The notes beneath the pieces were generated by a model, which did no database searches, had not been told where the DNA came from, and saw only the letters and a program-made list of their open reading frames with translations. From Pseudoalteromonas citrea (GTDB lineage Bacteria > Pseudomonadota > Gammaproteobacteria > Enterobacterales > Alteromonadaceae), in assembly GCF_000238375.3 (NCBI RefSeq), contig NZ_AHBZ03000014.1:744001-808000 (forward strand): a stretch of DNA of 64,000 nt, written 5' to 3'. Below are positions 42,017 to 51,401 of the stretch, in pieces (the stretch's first letter is position 1; each line of letters begins with the position of its first letter). Both the position numbers and the translations under genes were made by a program.

Positions 42017-44719
42017 TTAAAGTGTATAGCGTCGTTGCATACCAACGAGCAACAATCCAACTAAATAAAACCAGCTTACCGTGCCGCCGCTACTGTCATT
42101 ACTGCTACCCGTCGCATCCGTTGAAACTGGCTGAGTGGAAATAGTCACATTGACTTTTTTACTTGCCGTCACCCCTACTGCATCAGATACCATCACAACA
42201 AAGCTATCTGTACCTGCGGTGCTGGTGTTAGGAGCATATGTTACAACACCTTGGCTATCAACATCAGCACTACCTAGCGTAGCTTGATCGGTAATTTCAA
42301 AGGTTAACTTATCACCATCGACATCTGTCACATCAAGTGCAACACGCTTAGTTTGGCCTAATCCAACTAACAGAGTGACAGGTTGGTCATTAAATAAAGG
42401 TGCATCATTGATGGGCTTTATATTGATTGTTAAGTTAAATTCACTCGCGCCACCGTGAGCATCCGTTACCAATAGCTTTGCGGTATCGGTACCATTGGCG
42501 TTACCTGCTCCTATATAACTTAGCGTAGTATTGTCTTGAATTGTAACAGTACCCTTTGTTGGCTCATCAAGAATACTAAACGTGACACTATCGTTTTCAT
42601 TATCTGATGGCGAAAGGGCAGTCATCGTTTGACCATCTTCATCTAAATTCAGCGTCAAATCACCTTGCTTTGGCGCGAAGTTTATTTGAGAGCGTTGTAA
42701 ACGCCCTGCGCTATTTATAGTTACAGTAAACAAATCATTCTCAAAACCGGCGCCAATACCATTGGTACTGATATCAAAATTCTCATCAACCAGCGCTGGC
42801 TTTTCAGGTACCGAAATATCGAGTAAAGCCCCTTGAGAGCCGATTGCTATCAAGTAATTGCCATCAATGTGTAATGTGGCAGCATCTGAACTGCGACCCA
42901 CTTCAACACTTGGTAATTCCACGGGCTCAGCCGGGTTACTTATGTTATAAGGCGTGATTGCAAACCGCCCATTCTCAAGAGCTACTGGAATATAAAGATA
43001 ATTATCTTTAACAGCAACATTGCCATATATTTTACCTCTGGGCGCAATGCGGGTGAGCTCAGTTACGTTTGATAAATCAGACGTATCATACACAATCACC
43101 TCTCTAGGCAATCCCATAGATATAAATAACAAGTGCTCATACGCGACCATTTCCTGAGTGTAAAAAACGCTTATTAACTCTGTTTCTATGGTCGACATTA
43201 TATTTTTTGACTCATCAATAAAGCTAACCAGACCGAATACAGTAACTGCATAGCCATTTTTAAGTTTGATAATCTGGCCATCGCCATCGCTGCCACCGGT
43301 GCCCTGATCACCCATGCTGCCATGACGTGTGCCGACGTTGATATTGTTTTTTAAATTTTCAACCAAGTGAGACTCTAAGTGAGCACTATTATTAATAACA
43401 ATTTCATCCCCCTCCCATACAACGCCTTGTAGGCTATACCCACCATGGTACGTTGCATTAAGCGACGCAGGGTCGGTATCGCCCATGCCCCAAAAATACA
43501 AATTACTATTAAAGGCGGCTACCGCAAGCTCATTGCCCTGCATAGCAATGTCCTCAATAACACCCGATTGAGAGAAACTGTGTAAATTGGTTAGCGTTGT
43601 GTTATCTTCAATTTTTAAAGAAGAAATGCCTTCCAAGCCCTGTGTAATAAATAATGTATCATCAACAATGAGCATATCACGGTTGAATCCAGAATCTAAT
43701 ACTCTTGATGTGAACCTATGCGAAATCGTTTTGTCACGACCTATTTGAAAAGCATCCATTTCTCCAAAAGTGTCTAAACCAAAAATTAAGTTACCTTTTA
43801 CTTCAAGGGCGCTGTACCAAGAGTTACTTTCATGTTCAAAGATAACTTGTAACGCATCGCCTTTTAGTTGTGCTACCTGAAAACCCCAATTTTCATATGA
43901 TAATAACCACAAATCTCCAGACATTTTAGAAAGGTGATACGTCGACTTTGCATTTTTAAGTGTCAGCTCGACGGCCGCTTGCGGTGAGCCATCATCTGCC
44001 AACGGCAGCTTATATAGCCCTGCAGGTGTGCCATATTGATTACTTGTAAGGTATAAGGCGTGATTGTCGTAAGAGACGCTATAAGAGTCATATGGTTTAT
44101 TGGGTCTAATACCAAAATTGACTACGCTGTTGTGTTTTATTGCGCCATTATCTTCAATATTAAAGTGGACTACTGACAATCCATCTCTCGGGTTCTCCGG
44201 CTCCACTGAAGCCCACTTACTACTCACAACATACAAATTACCTTGGTTACCGGAAACAAGCTGAGCCTTTCTATTAGCACCATGAACTCTTAACTCATTA
44301 ACAATGGTCAGCTTTTCATTCGTCAATGATGCAGAGACGAGATGAATACCAAAGTTATTTACAGCAAGTATCATCCAATATCCATTAACATAACTTAAGT
44401 CGAGAATACTCCAATAGAGAGAGTTATCTCTTAGGCTGCTAATTAATGGCGTTTGGCTAATAAGGTCAAACCCTTTGTCGCTATACCGCAACACATCAAT
44501 ATTGCCACTTGTATCGTCGCTTCTTGCGTCTGTAAGCCCAGATACGAGCAACACACCATCGTGGTAAGCCATTTTATGGTAAGGATCTGAACCAAAAGCC
44601 TCTTTTAGTATTAATGAAGCCGCTTTTTCTTGTGCATTGCCCGCAAACGCGATTAAAAATAGTGAGGTTATTAAGAACGTATTTCTCATTATTAAAGAAA
44701 TACTTTTGTATATACTCAT
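42017..44719 (-). CDS. Large secreted beta-propeller/cadherin-like protein with GlyGly-CTERM-like tail
   Basis: A 900-residue exported protein; signal peptide within the first 30 residues (FLITSLFLIAFAGNAQ). The start at 44719 has GGAAA nearby, better than the internal ATG 44689. Residues about 40-670 are repeated beta-strand units of a propeller type. Two cadherin-like/Ig-like repeats follow (about 675-870), with the tandem pattern NDAPLFNDQP and DVDGDKLTFEI. The C-terminus has Gly-Gly, a hydrophobic segment (FYLVGLLLVGM) and QRR, the GlyGly-CTERM layout processed by rhombosortase. It is likely a surface-attached or released adhesin or enzyme partner. No catalytic motif seen. Confidence 0.72.
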   Translation of the reverse strand: MSIYKSISLIMRNTFLITSLFLIAFAGNAQEKAASLILKEAFGSDPYHKMAYHDGVLLVSGLTDARSDDTSGNIDVLRYSDKGFDLISQTPLISSLRDNSLYWSILDLSYVNGYWMILAVNNFGIHLVSASLTNEKLTIVNELRVHGANRKAQLVSGNQGNLYVVSSKWASVEPENPRDGLSVVHFNIEDNGAIKHNSVVNFGIRPNKPYDSYSVSYDNHALYLTSNQYGTPAGLYKLPLADDGSPQAAVELTLKNAKSTYHLSKMSGDLWLLSYENWGFQVAQLKGDALQVIFEHESNSWYSALEVKGNLIFGLDTFGEMDAFQIGRDKTISHRFTSRVLDSGFNRDMLIVDDTLFITQGLEGISSLKIEDNTTLTNLHSFSQSGVIEDIAMQGNELAVAAFNSNLYFWGMGDTDPASLNATYHGGYSLQGVVWEGDEIVINNSAHLESHLVENLKNNINVGTRHGSMGDQGTGGSDGDGQIIKLKNGYAVTVFGLVSFIDESKNIMSTIETELISVFYTQEMVAYEHLLFISMGLPREVIVYDTSDLSNVTELTRIAPRGKIYGNVAVKDNYLYIPVALENGRFAITPYNISNPAEPVELPSVEVGRSSDAATLHIDGNYLIAIGSQGALLDISVPEKPALVDENFDISTNGIGAGFENDLFTVTINSAGRLQRSQINFAPKQGDLTLNLDEDGQTMTALSPSDNENDSVTFSILDEPTKGTVTIQDNTTLSYIGAGNANGTDTAKLLVTDAHGGASEFNLTINIKPINDAPLFNDQPVTLLVGLGQTKRVALDVTDVDGDKLTFEITDQATLGSADVDSQGVVTYAPNTSTAGTDSFVVMVSDAVGVTASKKVNVTISTQPVSTDATGSSNDSSGGTVSWFYLVGLLLVGMQRRYTL

Positions 44720-45144
44720 GAGTTTTCCATGTGTTTATCATCATTGCATCCAATCAGGTATTTCCTAAACTACAACTCAGTAAAGTCTGTAGTCTGTTAG
44801 TCATGTATGTTACCTGAGGTAAGAGCGCGAAATTATAATCAACTGCTAACTTTGTTTCAATAAACTCAACAAAAATTCAAAGCGCGCTCTGATCTCAGAT
44901 AATAAATACCGCACACCTAACCCGCCCAAAAAAGCAACCAGTCGCTAAAATAATGCGCTCCTTTTATCAAATAAAAAGTATCAAGTGACCGATTCAATTA
45001 CACTTAAACGACTCGTAGCTCACACAAAACCCACATTATATTGCAGCCCGTTTGTAACTCTCACTTTAAAGCCATATGGATATGTAAAATAACTGTAAAA
45101 TCACTTCAATCTGGACTATCCCAGATTGTCATATTTATTTATAA
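44720..45144. other. Intergenic region upstream of the surface protein gene
   Basis: 425 AT-rich bases with the promoter of the 900-residue protein presumably near 44740-44820. No gene, strong hairpin or repeat seen. Stops are frequent in all frames until 45145. Confidence 0.4.
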
Positions 45145-45357
45145 ACGTGGTTATGCTCTTTTAATAACCAAGTTAATATTATGAACAGAGGGTCACTGAG
45201 GTCGTCTTGGACTTTACAATCAAATAAAGCGTTAGTGCCTGAAACCACCAGTTACGCAGTCATACATTTAACGGGGACTCGTCATGGCGGAACAGACAAT
45301 GATAGCTATTTCGATGAAGTATTTTTAGACATTAAAGTGGCCAGTAGCTGTGAGTAA
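45145..45357 (+). pseudogene. Remnant of a secreted protein gene (C-terminal beta-sandwich end)
   Basis: From 45145 a frame runs to TAA 45357, and from ATG 45181 it gives 58 residues. The part LVPETTSYAVIHLTGTRHGG followed by TDNDSYFDEVFLDIK is the usual last strands of a secreted jelly-roll domain, where a phrase like GTDNDSYFD precedes the C-terminal strand. A complete protein would need several hundred residues before it; upstream frames are closed by stops. I read it as the tail of a deleted gene. A hairpin follows it at 45424-45464. Confidence 0.6.
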
Positions 45358-45669
45358 CTTAGCCAGTTAAGCGTATCTTAATCAGTAACGCATAAGAAGT
45401 AAGCGCTTATAAATATTGAAACAATGAGCACATGCTATCAGTGATAACTATACTACGTGCTCATGTTATTTTATATCTAGCGCGTTTTATTTCTAGAATG
45501 CTCTATATTTATGTATTCAAATTTAAAGTCTTAGGCGTTTATTATCAGCGCCTATAAAAACAAAACTATCAACTTGGTTAATGCGCCTTATCTCTCACTA
45601 TCGTTAATTTGTTCTGAAAGTTAACCCAACGCCATAACACTATCCAGCCTGCTACCACATAGCATTCTT
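45358..45669. other. Intergenic region with hairpin ATGAGCAC/GTGCTCAT
   Basis: 312 bases between the remnant and the sigma factor gene. ATGAGCAC (45424-45431) and GTGCTCAT (45457-45464) form an inverted repeat followed by GTTATTTTAT, probably the former gene's terminator. Nothing else is recognised. Confidence 0.5.
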
Positions 45670-46782
45670 TTACATTAAATAAGCTAAGCGGCCACTGTTT
45701 TCAAGACCAAAATACAGTCCTGCACCGCCTCCTATAGCCCCAAAAATAAGGCCTAATAACCCTCCAATATACTGCACTCTTTGCTGGATTTTAGTGGCAC
45801 CCGCACACAGCTTGTGGGTAATCTTGTTAAGATGCAGTGTGCTCCAAACTAGCCAACCCACGATGACCATAAAACCCAAGACAGGAATTAGCCAACCTTG
45901 TGTCAGCCCGTAACCTAGGCTCATGACGCCAGCCCCGATACCAACCGCTATAAAATTATGATTTCTTATTTGTGTTACTACTTGCCTATCGCGTTCATTA
46001 TCTAACTTATTTGAAATTAAGCGGCTACTCCACCAGATAGCAAACATAGCCATAACCCCGCCAATACCAGCCCCACCTAACATCATGAACAACTTACTGT
46101 ACCAAGGTGTTGGCGCAGCAACTGCACCAATCGACGCGGCAACTGGGGTTGATGATATGCTTATAGTGACAAGACTCGCCAGCTCTATTGGCGCATTAGC
46201 GAGAATAACACGGCCATAGTCATTTAATATTTGTGACTTAATTTTTTCTCGGACTCTCTGTAAGCGCTTTCTAACTGTGGCTGGTGCTAGGTCGAGTAAA
46301 TGTGCTACAGCTTCACAACTTTGTTCTTCTCTATAGTACAGTAGCGTGATCTCTCGAGACTCGTCTGGGAGTTGCTCAATCAAATGTGCGATGAGTTGGC
46401 TTTGTTCAGCCTGTTGCAGCGTAGTTTCTAAATCACTGCCTTCGCAAGCTAACTTTGCCAGCAACCTTTCGGCAGACTCTGTATCTATATCAGCGTTTAC
46501 AGTATTACGACGCAAACTATTCATTGCCGTATAACGGGTGATTTGTCGCACCCAAGGTAAAAAGCTGCTCGCTTCCTTAAGTTGCTTTATATCCGTCCAT
46601 ACTTTTATATATACCTTTTGGACTATATCTTTAGCGGCATCAATATCGCGGACAACTCCTAAGGCAATACACTCGACGACATTGCTTGAATGCTTTACTA
46701 AAGATGTAAAAGCATCCACATTGCCCGTTTGTGCCAGTCGTACTTGGGTTTTCAATTCAGTTTCAGTGAGCGTGCTAGTCAT
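45670..46782 (-). CDS. ECF-type sigma factor fused to a C-terminal membrane domain
   Basis: A 370-residue protein. Residues 1-190 form an ECF sigma-70 factor: region 2 AAKDIVQKVYIKVWTDIKQL, then FLPWVRQITRYTAMNSLRR; region 4 LPDESREITLLYYREEQSCE and LDLAPATVRKRLQRVREKI. After a hydrophobic linker, residues about 225-365 hold four predicted membrane segments, several glycine-rich (MMLGGAGIGGVMAMFAIWW, YIGGLLGLIFGAIGGGAGLY). It is thus anchored to the membrane with no separate anti-sigma gene next to it. Release or control could be intramolecular. Ribosome site GAGAG precedes ATG. Downstream targets are unknown; the β-helix gene at 46964-47974 lies 181 bases away on the same strand, upstream. 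Confidence 0.85.
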   Translation of the reverse strand: MTSTLTETELKTQVRLAQTGNVDAFTSLVKHSSNVVECIALGVVRDIDAAKDIVQKVYIKVWTDIKQLKEASSFLPWVRQITRYTAMNSLRRNTVNADIDTESAERLLAKLACEGSDLETTLQQAEQSQLIAHLIEQLPDESREITLLYYREEQSCEAVAHLLDLAPATVRKRLQRVREKIKSQILNDYGRVILANAPIELASLVTISISSTPVAASIGAVAAPTPWYSKLFMMLGGAGIGGVMAMFAIWWSSRLISNKLDNERDRQVVTQIRNHNFIAVGIGAGVMSLGYGLTQGWLIPVLGFMVIVGWLVWSTLHLNKITHKLCAGATKIQQRVQYIGGLLGLIFGAIGGGAGLYFGLENSGRLAYLM

Positions 46783-46909
46783 GTTTTTCTCTCATTAAAT
46801 TAAGCGTACTTATAAGACACAACCCAAGCACGCAGTGTGACTATTAAACACTTATTGTTGTTAATTTATATTTTATGGAAGTAGAGATTGCAATGCTAAA
46901 CACTTCATT

Positions 46910-46943
46910 AAACCCTAACCAACTCTAGCACCAGCTAGGGTTT
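46910..46943 (-). terminator. Inverted repeat after the beta-helix protein gene
   Basis: AAACCCTA (46910-46917) pairs with TAGGGTTT (46936-46943), with an inner CTAGC/GCTAG alternative. It lies 21 bases past the stop on the minus strand. It lacks a good T-run. Confidence 0.45.
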
Positions 46944-46963
46944 ATACACTTCAAAGCCTACGG

Positions 46964-47974
46964 CTAATTACCGTCTTGACCTGCCCATGACCAGGATGGA
47001 TATAAAGTACCATTAACGATGGCATTATTTCCAAGCAAAATAGACTGTGGTTTATCGACGCTAACCCAGTTGCTGGCTGAGGAATGCTCTAGTTCAAACA
47101 CCACATTACCATATAAAGAATATGGCCCCGAAATAGATGAATTACGATAGGCAGCAAACAGCGTTTGCCCTCCCATCTGCAATTGGGCAACAGAGCTTTC
47201 ACGGTTAACCTCTGCCGAAGCTTTGCTCCATACCATTAGAGACTCTATATGGGTTTTATTATCTCCCAGAAAGTAAGTATTACCTGAAACCTGAACAGAC
47301 TCGAATTGATTTTGGGATACAGAACGCGCTACCGAGGTATCAAGTACATTGAGAAAATGGCCGTTATTCTCACTATCAAATTGCATTACTGAGCTGCCTG
47401 AAACTTCAAAACCTGCACCTGTACTATTACTAACATACGTCGTACTGTTATCTGTAACTACAAAAGGGTAAGTCACTTTTTCAGCCGTTGGTTTTACACT
47501 ACCACTGATATTATTCAGAGTGACTACACTGTTTTTTGTTACCGTTACCGCACGTGGAATATCGTTCATCTTAATAGCAATATTAGTCAGCGCGACCGTA
47601 CTATTTGATATTTTTACAACTTCCGTGGTGCTTAATTCAGAACTGATATGACTTGGATTTAATGTAATAGACCCACTGTATGGCGCATCATTACTCACTT
47701 CGATATCTCGTTTATCAATGATAATAGGCCCATAGCACTCACCCGCTATAGCAAACTGACTGCGCTGTACAGACCAACGACTATTATAGATTGCCTTTTG
47801 TAATGCTTGAGGATCGTCGTGACAATTTACACTTAAAGCCCATGATGGTGCTGGCAGTAAAGTATTCAAAGCGGTTTTTTCGTCAAGTAATTCAGACATT
47901 GCTAATGTGTGACCAGTATGAAAAAACGCAATCAAAGTGCATACTGGCACCAGTTTGTGTAATTGATGTTTCAT
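46964..47974 (-). CDS. Exported beta-helix-like repeat protein of unknown function
   Basis: A 336-residue protein with a signal peptide (MKHQLHKLVPVCTLIAFFHTGHTLA). I do not recognise a family. After a Cys-containing N-terminal region (NCHDDPQALQKAIYNSRW, where sequence resembles the leading cap of pectate-lyase-like folds) it is a run of short strands rich in Ser, Asn and Val (ISNSTVALTNIAIKMND, SVVTLNNISGSV, DNSTTYVSNSTG), as in right-handed beta helices. Such proteins bind or cut polysaccharides or form coats. AAGGAT precedes ATG. It lies upstream of the membrane sigma factor gene, same strand. Confidence 0.55.
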   Translation of the reverse strand: MKHQLHKLVPVCTLIAFFHTGHTLAMSELLDEKTALNTLLPAPSWALSVNCHDDPQALQKAIYNSRWSVQRSQFAIAGECYGPIIIDKRDIEVSNDAPYSGSITLNPSHISSELSTTEVVKISNSTVALTNIAIKMNDIPRAVTVTKNSVVTLNNISGSVKPTAEKVTYPFVVTDNSTTYVSNSTGAGFEVSGSSVMQFDSENNGHFLNVLDTSVARSVSQNQFESVQVSGNTYFLGDNKTHIESLMVWSKASAEVNRESSVAQLQMGGQTLFAAYRNSSISGPYSLYGNVVFELEHSSASNWVSVDKPQSILLGNNAIVNGTLYPSWSWAGQDGN

Positions 47975-48144
47975 TAAATTATCCTTATTAGTTTTACATG
48001 TTGTATAAGCTATTATTTAATTCCGTTAGTAAACACACCCACACTATAAATATGTATAATGTTTTTACTAAACAAAAAAATTAATACACCAGCGAAAAAA
48101 CTGCAATCGCTTGGTTAAAAAACAAACATGAAAAAACATCAAGT

Positions 48145-48990
48145 TTAATGAATGAAAAACTCCTCAACATCTTCTTTTATATCTGTGTACTCATCATCGC
48201 TCAGCTCAAGCGCTATCATCACATTGTCTCTAAATGCATGCCAATCCGCACAAGAACGGAAATGTTTGGCTTCAAATGCTAAATTTTCAGCCAACTTCAA
48301 TGCTGCAAACGTCGCCTTGGTCACAGGGTCTAAGGTTCCATTTAAATATTCAGGATCATGATGGCGTAAAATCATCTGGCAAATAGGTTTGGGTAAATGC
48401 CAAGAAGTTGCTAAAAAATACCCCACAATAGTATGGTTAGCTGGATAAGCTTGTTCTTCATACATAACTAAGGTTTTTTCTGGCCGTTGTGTAGCTGTCG
48501 TTAAAAGCTCAGCATAATCGTCATACTTCATGGCCATAGCAGGGATACCGGCATCATGAAAGAGCCCAACTAATTGCAAATTTTCAACCGGAATTGTCGG
48601 CTTCACTTGCCTGCCAATCAACATCGCTATTTGCGAAATATCAGATGCATTGTCCCAAAAACGCTCTAATGAAATACTACAGTCATTCTGACTAAAAGCA
48701 CTTTTCAGCAAGTGCCCAGTAACAAGTTGTGTTATGCAGTTAACCCCTAAAAACATCACGGCTTGTTTAATGTCTGTCACAGTACGTGACATACCATAAG
48801 CAGGGGAGTTAATGACTTTAAGCACCGCAGCCGATGTCGCCACATCTTCTAAAATCACCTTTGCTATAGCACCTAGTTCTGGCTCTTCCTGATTCAACTC
48901 TACTTGTAGCTTTTGTAATATCTCAGGTTTGGCCGGGAGACTAAACCCTGAGCGTAGATCACTCAATACTTTATCGTCAATATCAATCAT
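48145..48990 (-). CDS. HDOD domain protein
   Basis: A 281-residue cytoplasmic protein filled by an HDOD domain: LPAKPEILQKLQVELNQ, then DVATSAAVLKVINSPAYGMSR, VMFLGVNCITQLV and LFHDAGIPAMAM, with HHDPEYLNG near the C-terminus. HDOD proteins belong to the HD superfamily but mostly lack catalytic metal ligands and act in signalling scaffolds, often with c-di-GMP systems. No fused partner domain. The gene stands alone. Confidence 0.88.
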   Translation of the reverse strand: MIDIDDKVLSDLRSGFSLPAKPEILQKLQVELNQEEPELGAIAKVILEDVATSAAVLKVINSPAYGMSRTVTDIKQAVMFLGVNCITQLVTGHLLKSAFSQNDCSISLERFWDNASDISQIAMLIGRQVKPTIPVENLQLVGLFHDAGIPAMAMKYDDYAELLTTATQRPEKTLVMYEEQAYPANHTIVGYFLATSWHLPKPICQMILRHHDPEYLNGTLDPVTKATFAALKLAENLAFEAKHFRSCADWHAFRDNVMIALELSDDEYTDIKEDVEEFFIH

Positions 48991-49063
48991 AATGCCTAAC
49001 TACGAGAGAGAAATATTTATTGAGTGTAGTCGAACAATACTAGACTGTCTCGGCGAATACTCG

Positions 49064-49717
49064 TTAAAATAACGTGCAATCTCCCATGGAAATTGCCACT
49101 TTTTGTTGCACATAGTTTCTCTTTAACAACAACTTATCAAGTTCGATAAAAGTATTCAGCGTATTCTTCAATGCTTGTTTATTTACCAGCCAATGAGGTA
49201 GTACGCCATTAGGCTGTGCAAATACACGATATTCAATATATAAATCATCTTCTCGCTGATGCAGTTGCCATATGCCGGTGACTGGGGTGATCCGTATAGC
49301 TTTACTTGGTACGTTAATATCTTCAGTATCTTTAATCTTCAACTGATAATGTGTTGGAGATAGTTGAGCAAAACATGAATGTGTGAGCATATCTCTGTCA
49401 GATACAGGCCATGGCGCACTAAAATAGGTATAGACAATACGCTCAAAGCTTGACGGACTCGCGAGTACAGATACTTGTGTACTACCACTCAACCATTGTG
49501 TAGCATTTTTTGTATCATGAAGTAGGTTAATTAAGTTTTTTACGGTGCTATTTCGGTGGGTAGAACTGACTTTAATTGAGACTAAACCTTCCTTATTTGA
49601 CTTATAGCTAATACTTAAACGATCTTGACTGTACCAAAGGTGCCATGCTGGTTCGCTATGTGCCTGAGGGACCACGCTTATTACCAGTAGTCCCCCAATA
49701 ATTGATTTCATAACCAT
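49064..49717 (-). CDS. Exported START-domain lipid-transfer-like protein
   Basis: About 217 residues from ATG 49717, with a signal peptide (MVMKSIIGGLLVISVVPQAHS). The frame extends to 49804 inside the upstream gene. START fold: KVSSTHRNSTVKNLINLLHD, WLSGSTQVSVLASP, IVYTYFSAPWPVSDRDML and VTGIWQLHQREDDLYIEYRV. The segment PWPVSDRD is a hallmark of bacterial START proteins, which bind lipids or hydrophobic molecules. ATG shares one base with the TGA of the CYTH-CHAD gene (TGATG), so translation is coupled. The ligand is unknown. Confidence 0.83.
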   Translation of the reverse strand: MVMKSIIGGLLVISVVPQAHSEPAWHLWYSQDRLSISYKSNKEGLVSIKVSSTHRNSTVKNLINLLHDTKNATQWLSGSTQVSVLASPSSFERIVYTYFSAPWPVSDRDMLTHSCFAQLSPTHYQLKIKDTEDINVPSKAIRITPVTGIWQLHQREDDLYIEYRVFAQPNGVLPHWLVNKQALKNTLNTFIELDKLLLKRNYVQQKVAISMGDCTLF

Positions 49718-51237
49718 CAGCGCCAATAAGGTAGCCCATTCATAGATGCATCCCGACTCTGTTCCATGGCACTCACTAAGAAGTCTGCTTTTTTCTCTAA
49801 CCATGATTGAATATCTTGCAAACTATCACTGTCTTGCCCTTGGCAAAGTTGCATTAAATATGACAAAGTATCGAGTTCATAAATACCATAAACAATGTCA
49901 ATCCATGGCATCCGAAATTCTTGGCGCTCTTCTTTGTCGTATAACTGACCTAAACAATTACCACTCAGTAAGGTATTTTCAAGCTGATGACGCAGTCGTA
50001 AATAATCGGTCTTAGTCAAAGCTTTATTCTCTGGAAGCTGCGCTTTTAAATTTTGCCAATCCGAGTCAAAGAAACCTCTAGCAACATCACACACAGGTTG
50101 CTCTGCAGCATTCAATGCTTTTTGATCCCAGTGCTGACGCCACTCTTTATCAACTAACCATCGGGTAAGCGTCAATATTAAGCGGTTATAACGAGGACAA
50201 TGAAATAAATCTTCAATGTCTGTTGCCGTCGGTTGCACATCTTTTAAGTCATCAATCACTTGTGCAAGCTCTGGTGCACTGTTTATTTTCTTGTAATAGG
50301 CATGACGCTTTGAGGTATATGTTTTTAAATAAATAGCATTTTCAACCCATACCATTTCATCTAATAGCCACTTAAATTCACTACGTAAATGCTCAGTCGT
50401 GGTTTTGTCCACAATATCAGCAAACAAACGAAATGTATGGCGTATAAGCGTTATACCGTCGATAACCCGCTTCAGTGTTTTCAAGCTTGGCTTGTCGAAA
50501 TAGCATTGTTCATGCTTTTGCACAAACTGAATACCATAGTTAACTGCCGCAACTAATGCTTGCTCTTGCGTCGCACCTGGTTGCAGTGGCACAAAGCCTA
50601 TAAACTTATTAGGCTTTAAAGGCGTACTATCCGCCAAACGATAACCACGCGCAGCTTTGGAATATAAACCCAAACGCAACCCAGACATATTGATTAAGTG
50701 ATCAGCTAAAAGAAACAAGTCATCTCTTGTGCCTTCAACTAATTCGATCTCAAGCTCGGATATTGGCTCTACTTTACCTTGAGCAACCACTTCCCCCTTG
50801 TCTAATACCACTTCAATTTTACTGCCTTGTTCAGTTTCAATTAACCAAGTGCGGCGAATAAAATTCGTACTGAAGATCGGGAATAGATTTTCATTTATGC
50901 TACTAACTTGCATAGCGTGTGGCCATATTTCTGGCGCAAACGCCATTAAATCAGGTTTTACTGATTGAATAGGAAGATTGTATTCTGGTCGTTGATGCAA
51001 ACCACCAACTACCTCACCTGCCAGTTTTATGGTTTGTTCACAGTCATTGTCACAGCAGCGCGTTCTAAGTCCAATATCAAGCGCACGTAACTCTCTATTT
51101 GGGGTGTCGTAATATGCGTTTTTTAAATTCCGAGCAGGCTGATTAATGACTGTTTTTGCAAATTGAGTGATGAGTCCTGGAATAAGAGGAACTTCATTGT
51201 CTGAAAGTAAAAACTTTAGTTCTATTTCAGTGTCCAT
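49717..51237 (-). CDS. ygiF: CYTH and CHAD domain protein (inorganic triphosphatase, YgiF-like)
   Basis: A 506-residue protein. The CYTH domain at residues 1-200 starts MDTEIELKFLL (the ExExK triphosphate-binding motif) and continues with YYDTPNRELRALDIGLRTR and SELEIELVEG. The CHAD helical domain follows (about 215-495; KTLKRVIDGITLIRHTFRLF), rich in His and basic residues and possibly polyphosphate-binding. E. coli YgiF is a tripolyphosphatase, 433 residues. In E. coli ygiF-ygiM-cca are consecutive; here ygiM is divergent and cca is 9 kb away. The START gene is coupled to its 3' end. Confidence 0.88.
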   Translation of the reverse strand: MDTEIELKFLLSDNEVPLIPGLITQFAKTVINQPARNLKNAYYDTPNRELRALDIGLRTRCCDNDCEQTIKLAGEVVGGLHQRPEYNLPIQSVKPDLMAFAPEIWPHAMQVSSINENLFPIFSTNFIRRTWLIETEQGSKIEVVLDKGEVVAQGKVEPISELEIELVEGTRDDLFLLADHLINMSGLRLGLYSKAARGYRLADSTPLKPNKFIGFVPLQPGATQEQALVAAVNYGIQFVQKHEQCYFDKPSLKTLKRVIDGITLIRHTFRLFADIVDKTTTEHLRSEFKWLLDEMVWVENAIYLKTYTSKRHAYYKKINSAPELAQVIDDLKDVQPTATDIEDLFHCPRYNRLILTLTRWLVDKEWRQHWDQKALNAAEQPVCDVARGFFDSDWQNLKAQLPENKALTKTDYLRLRHQLENTLLSGNCLGQLYDKEERQEFRMPWIDIVYGIYELDTLSYLMQLCQGQDSDSLQDIQSWLEKKADFLVSAMEQSRDASMNGLPYWR

Positions 51238-51401
51238 TATGGCAAGTTGTTACCTATCTAATTATCGAACGCCCAAAATATACAAAGCACTTGCAGTTTG
51301 CAATCTTTTTGCCGTATGTTCGAGGAAGTTTTCGCTATCTCTTGCTATTGCTCAACGAAATCCATACTATTTGAAAAAATTATTAAAACTTGGGTCGAGG
51401 G

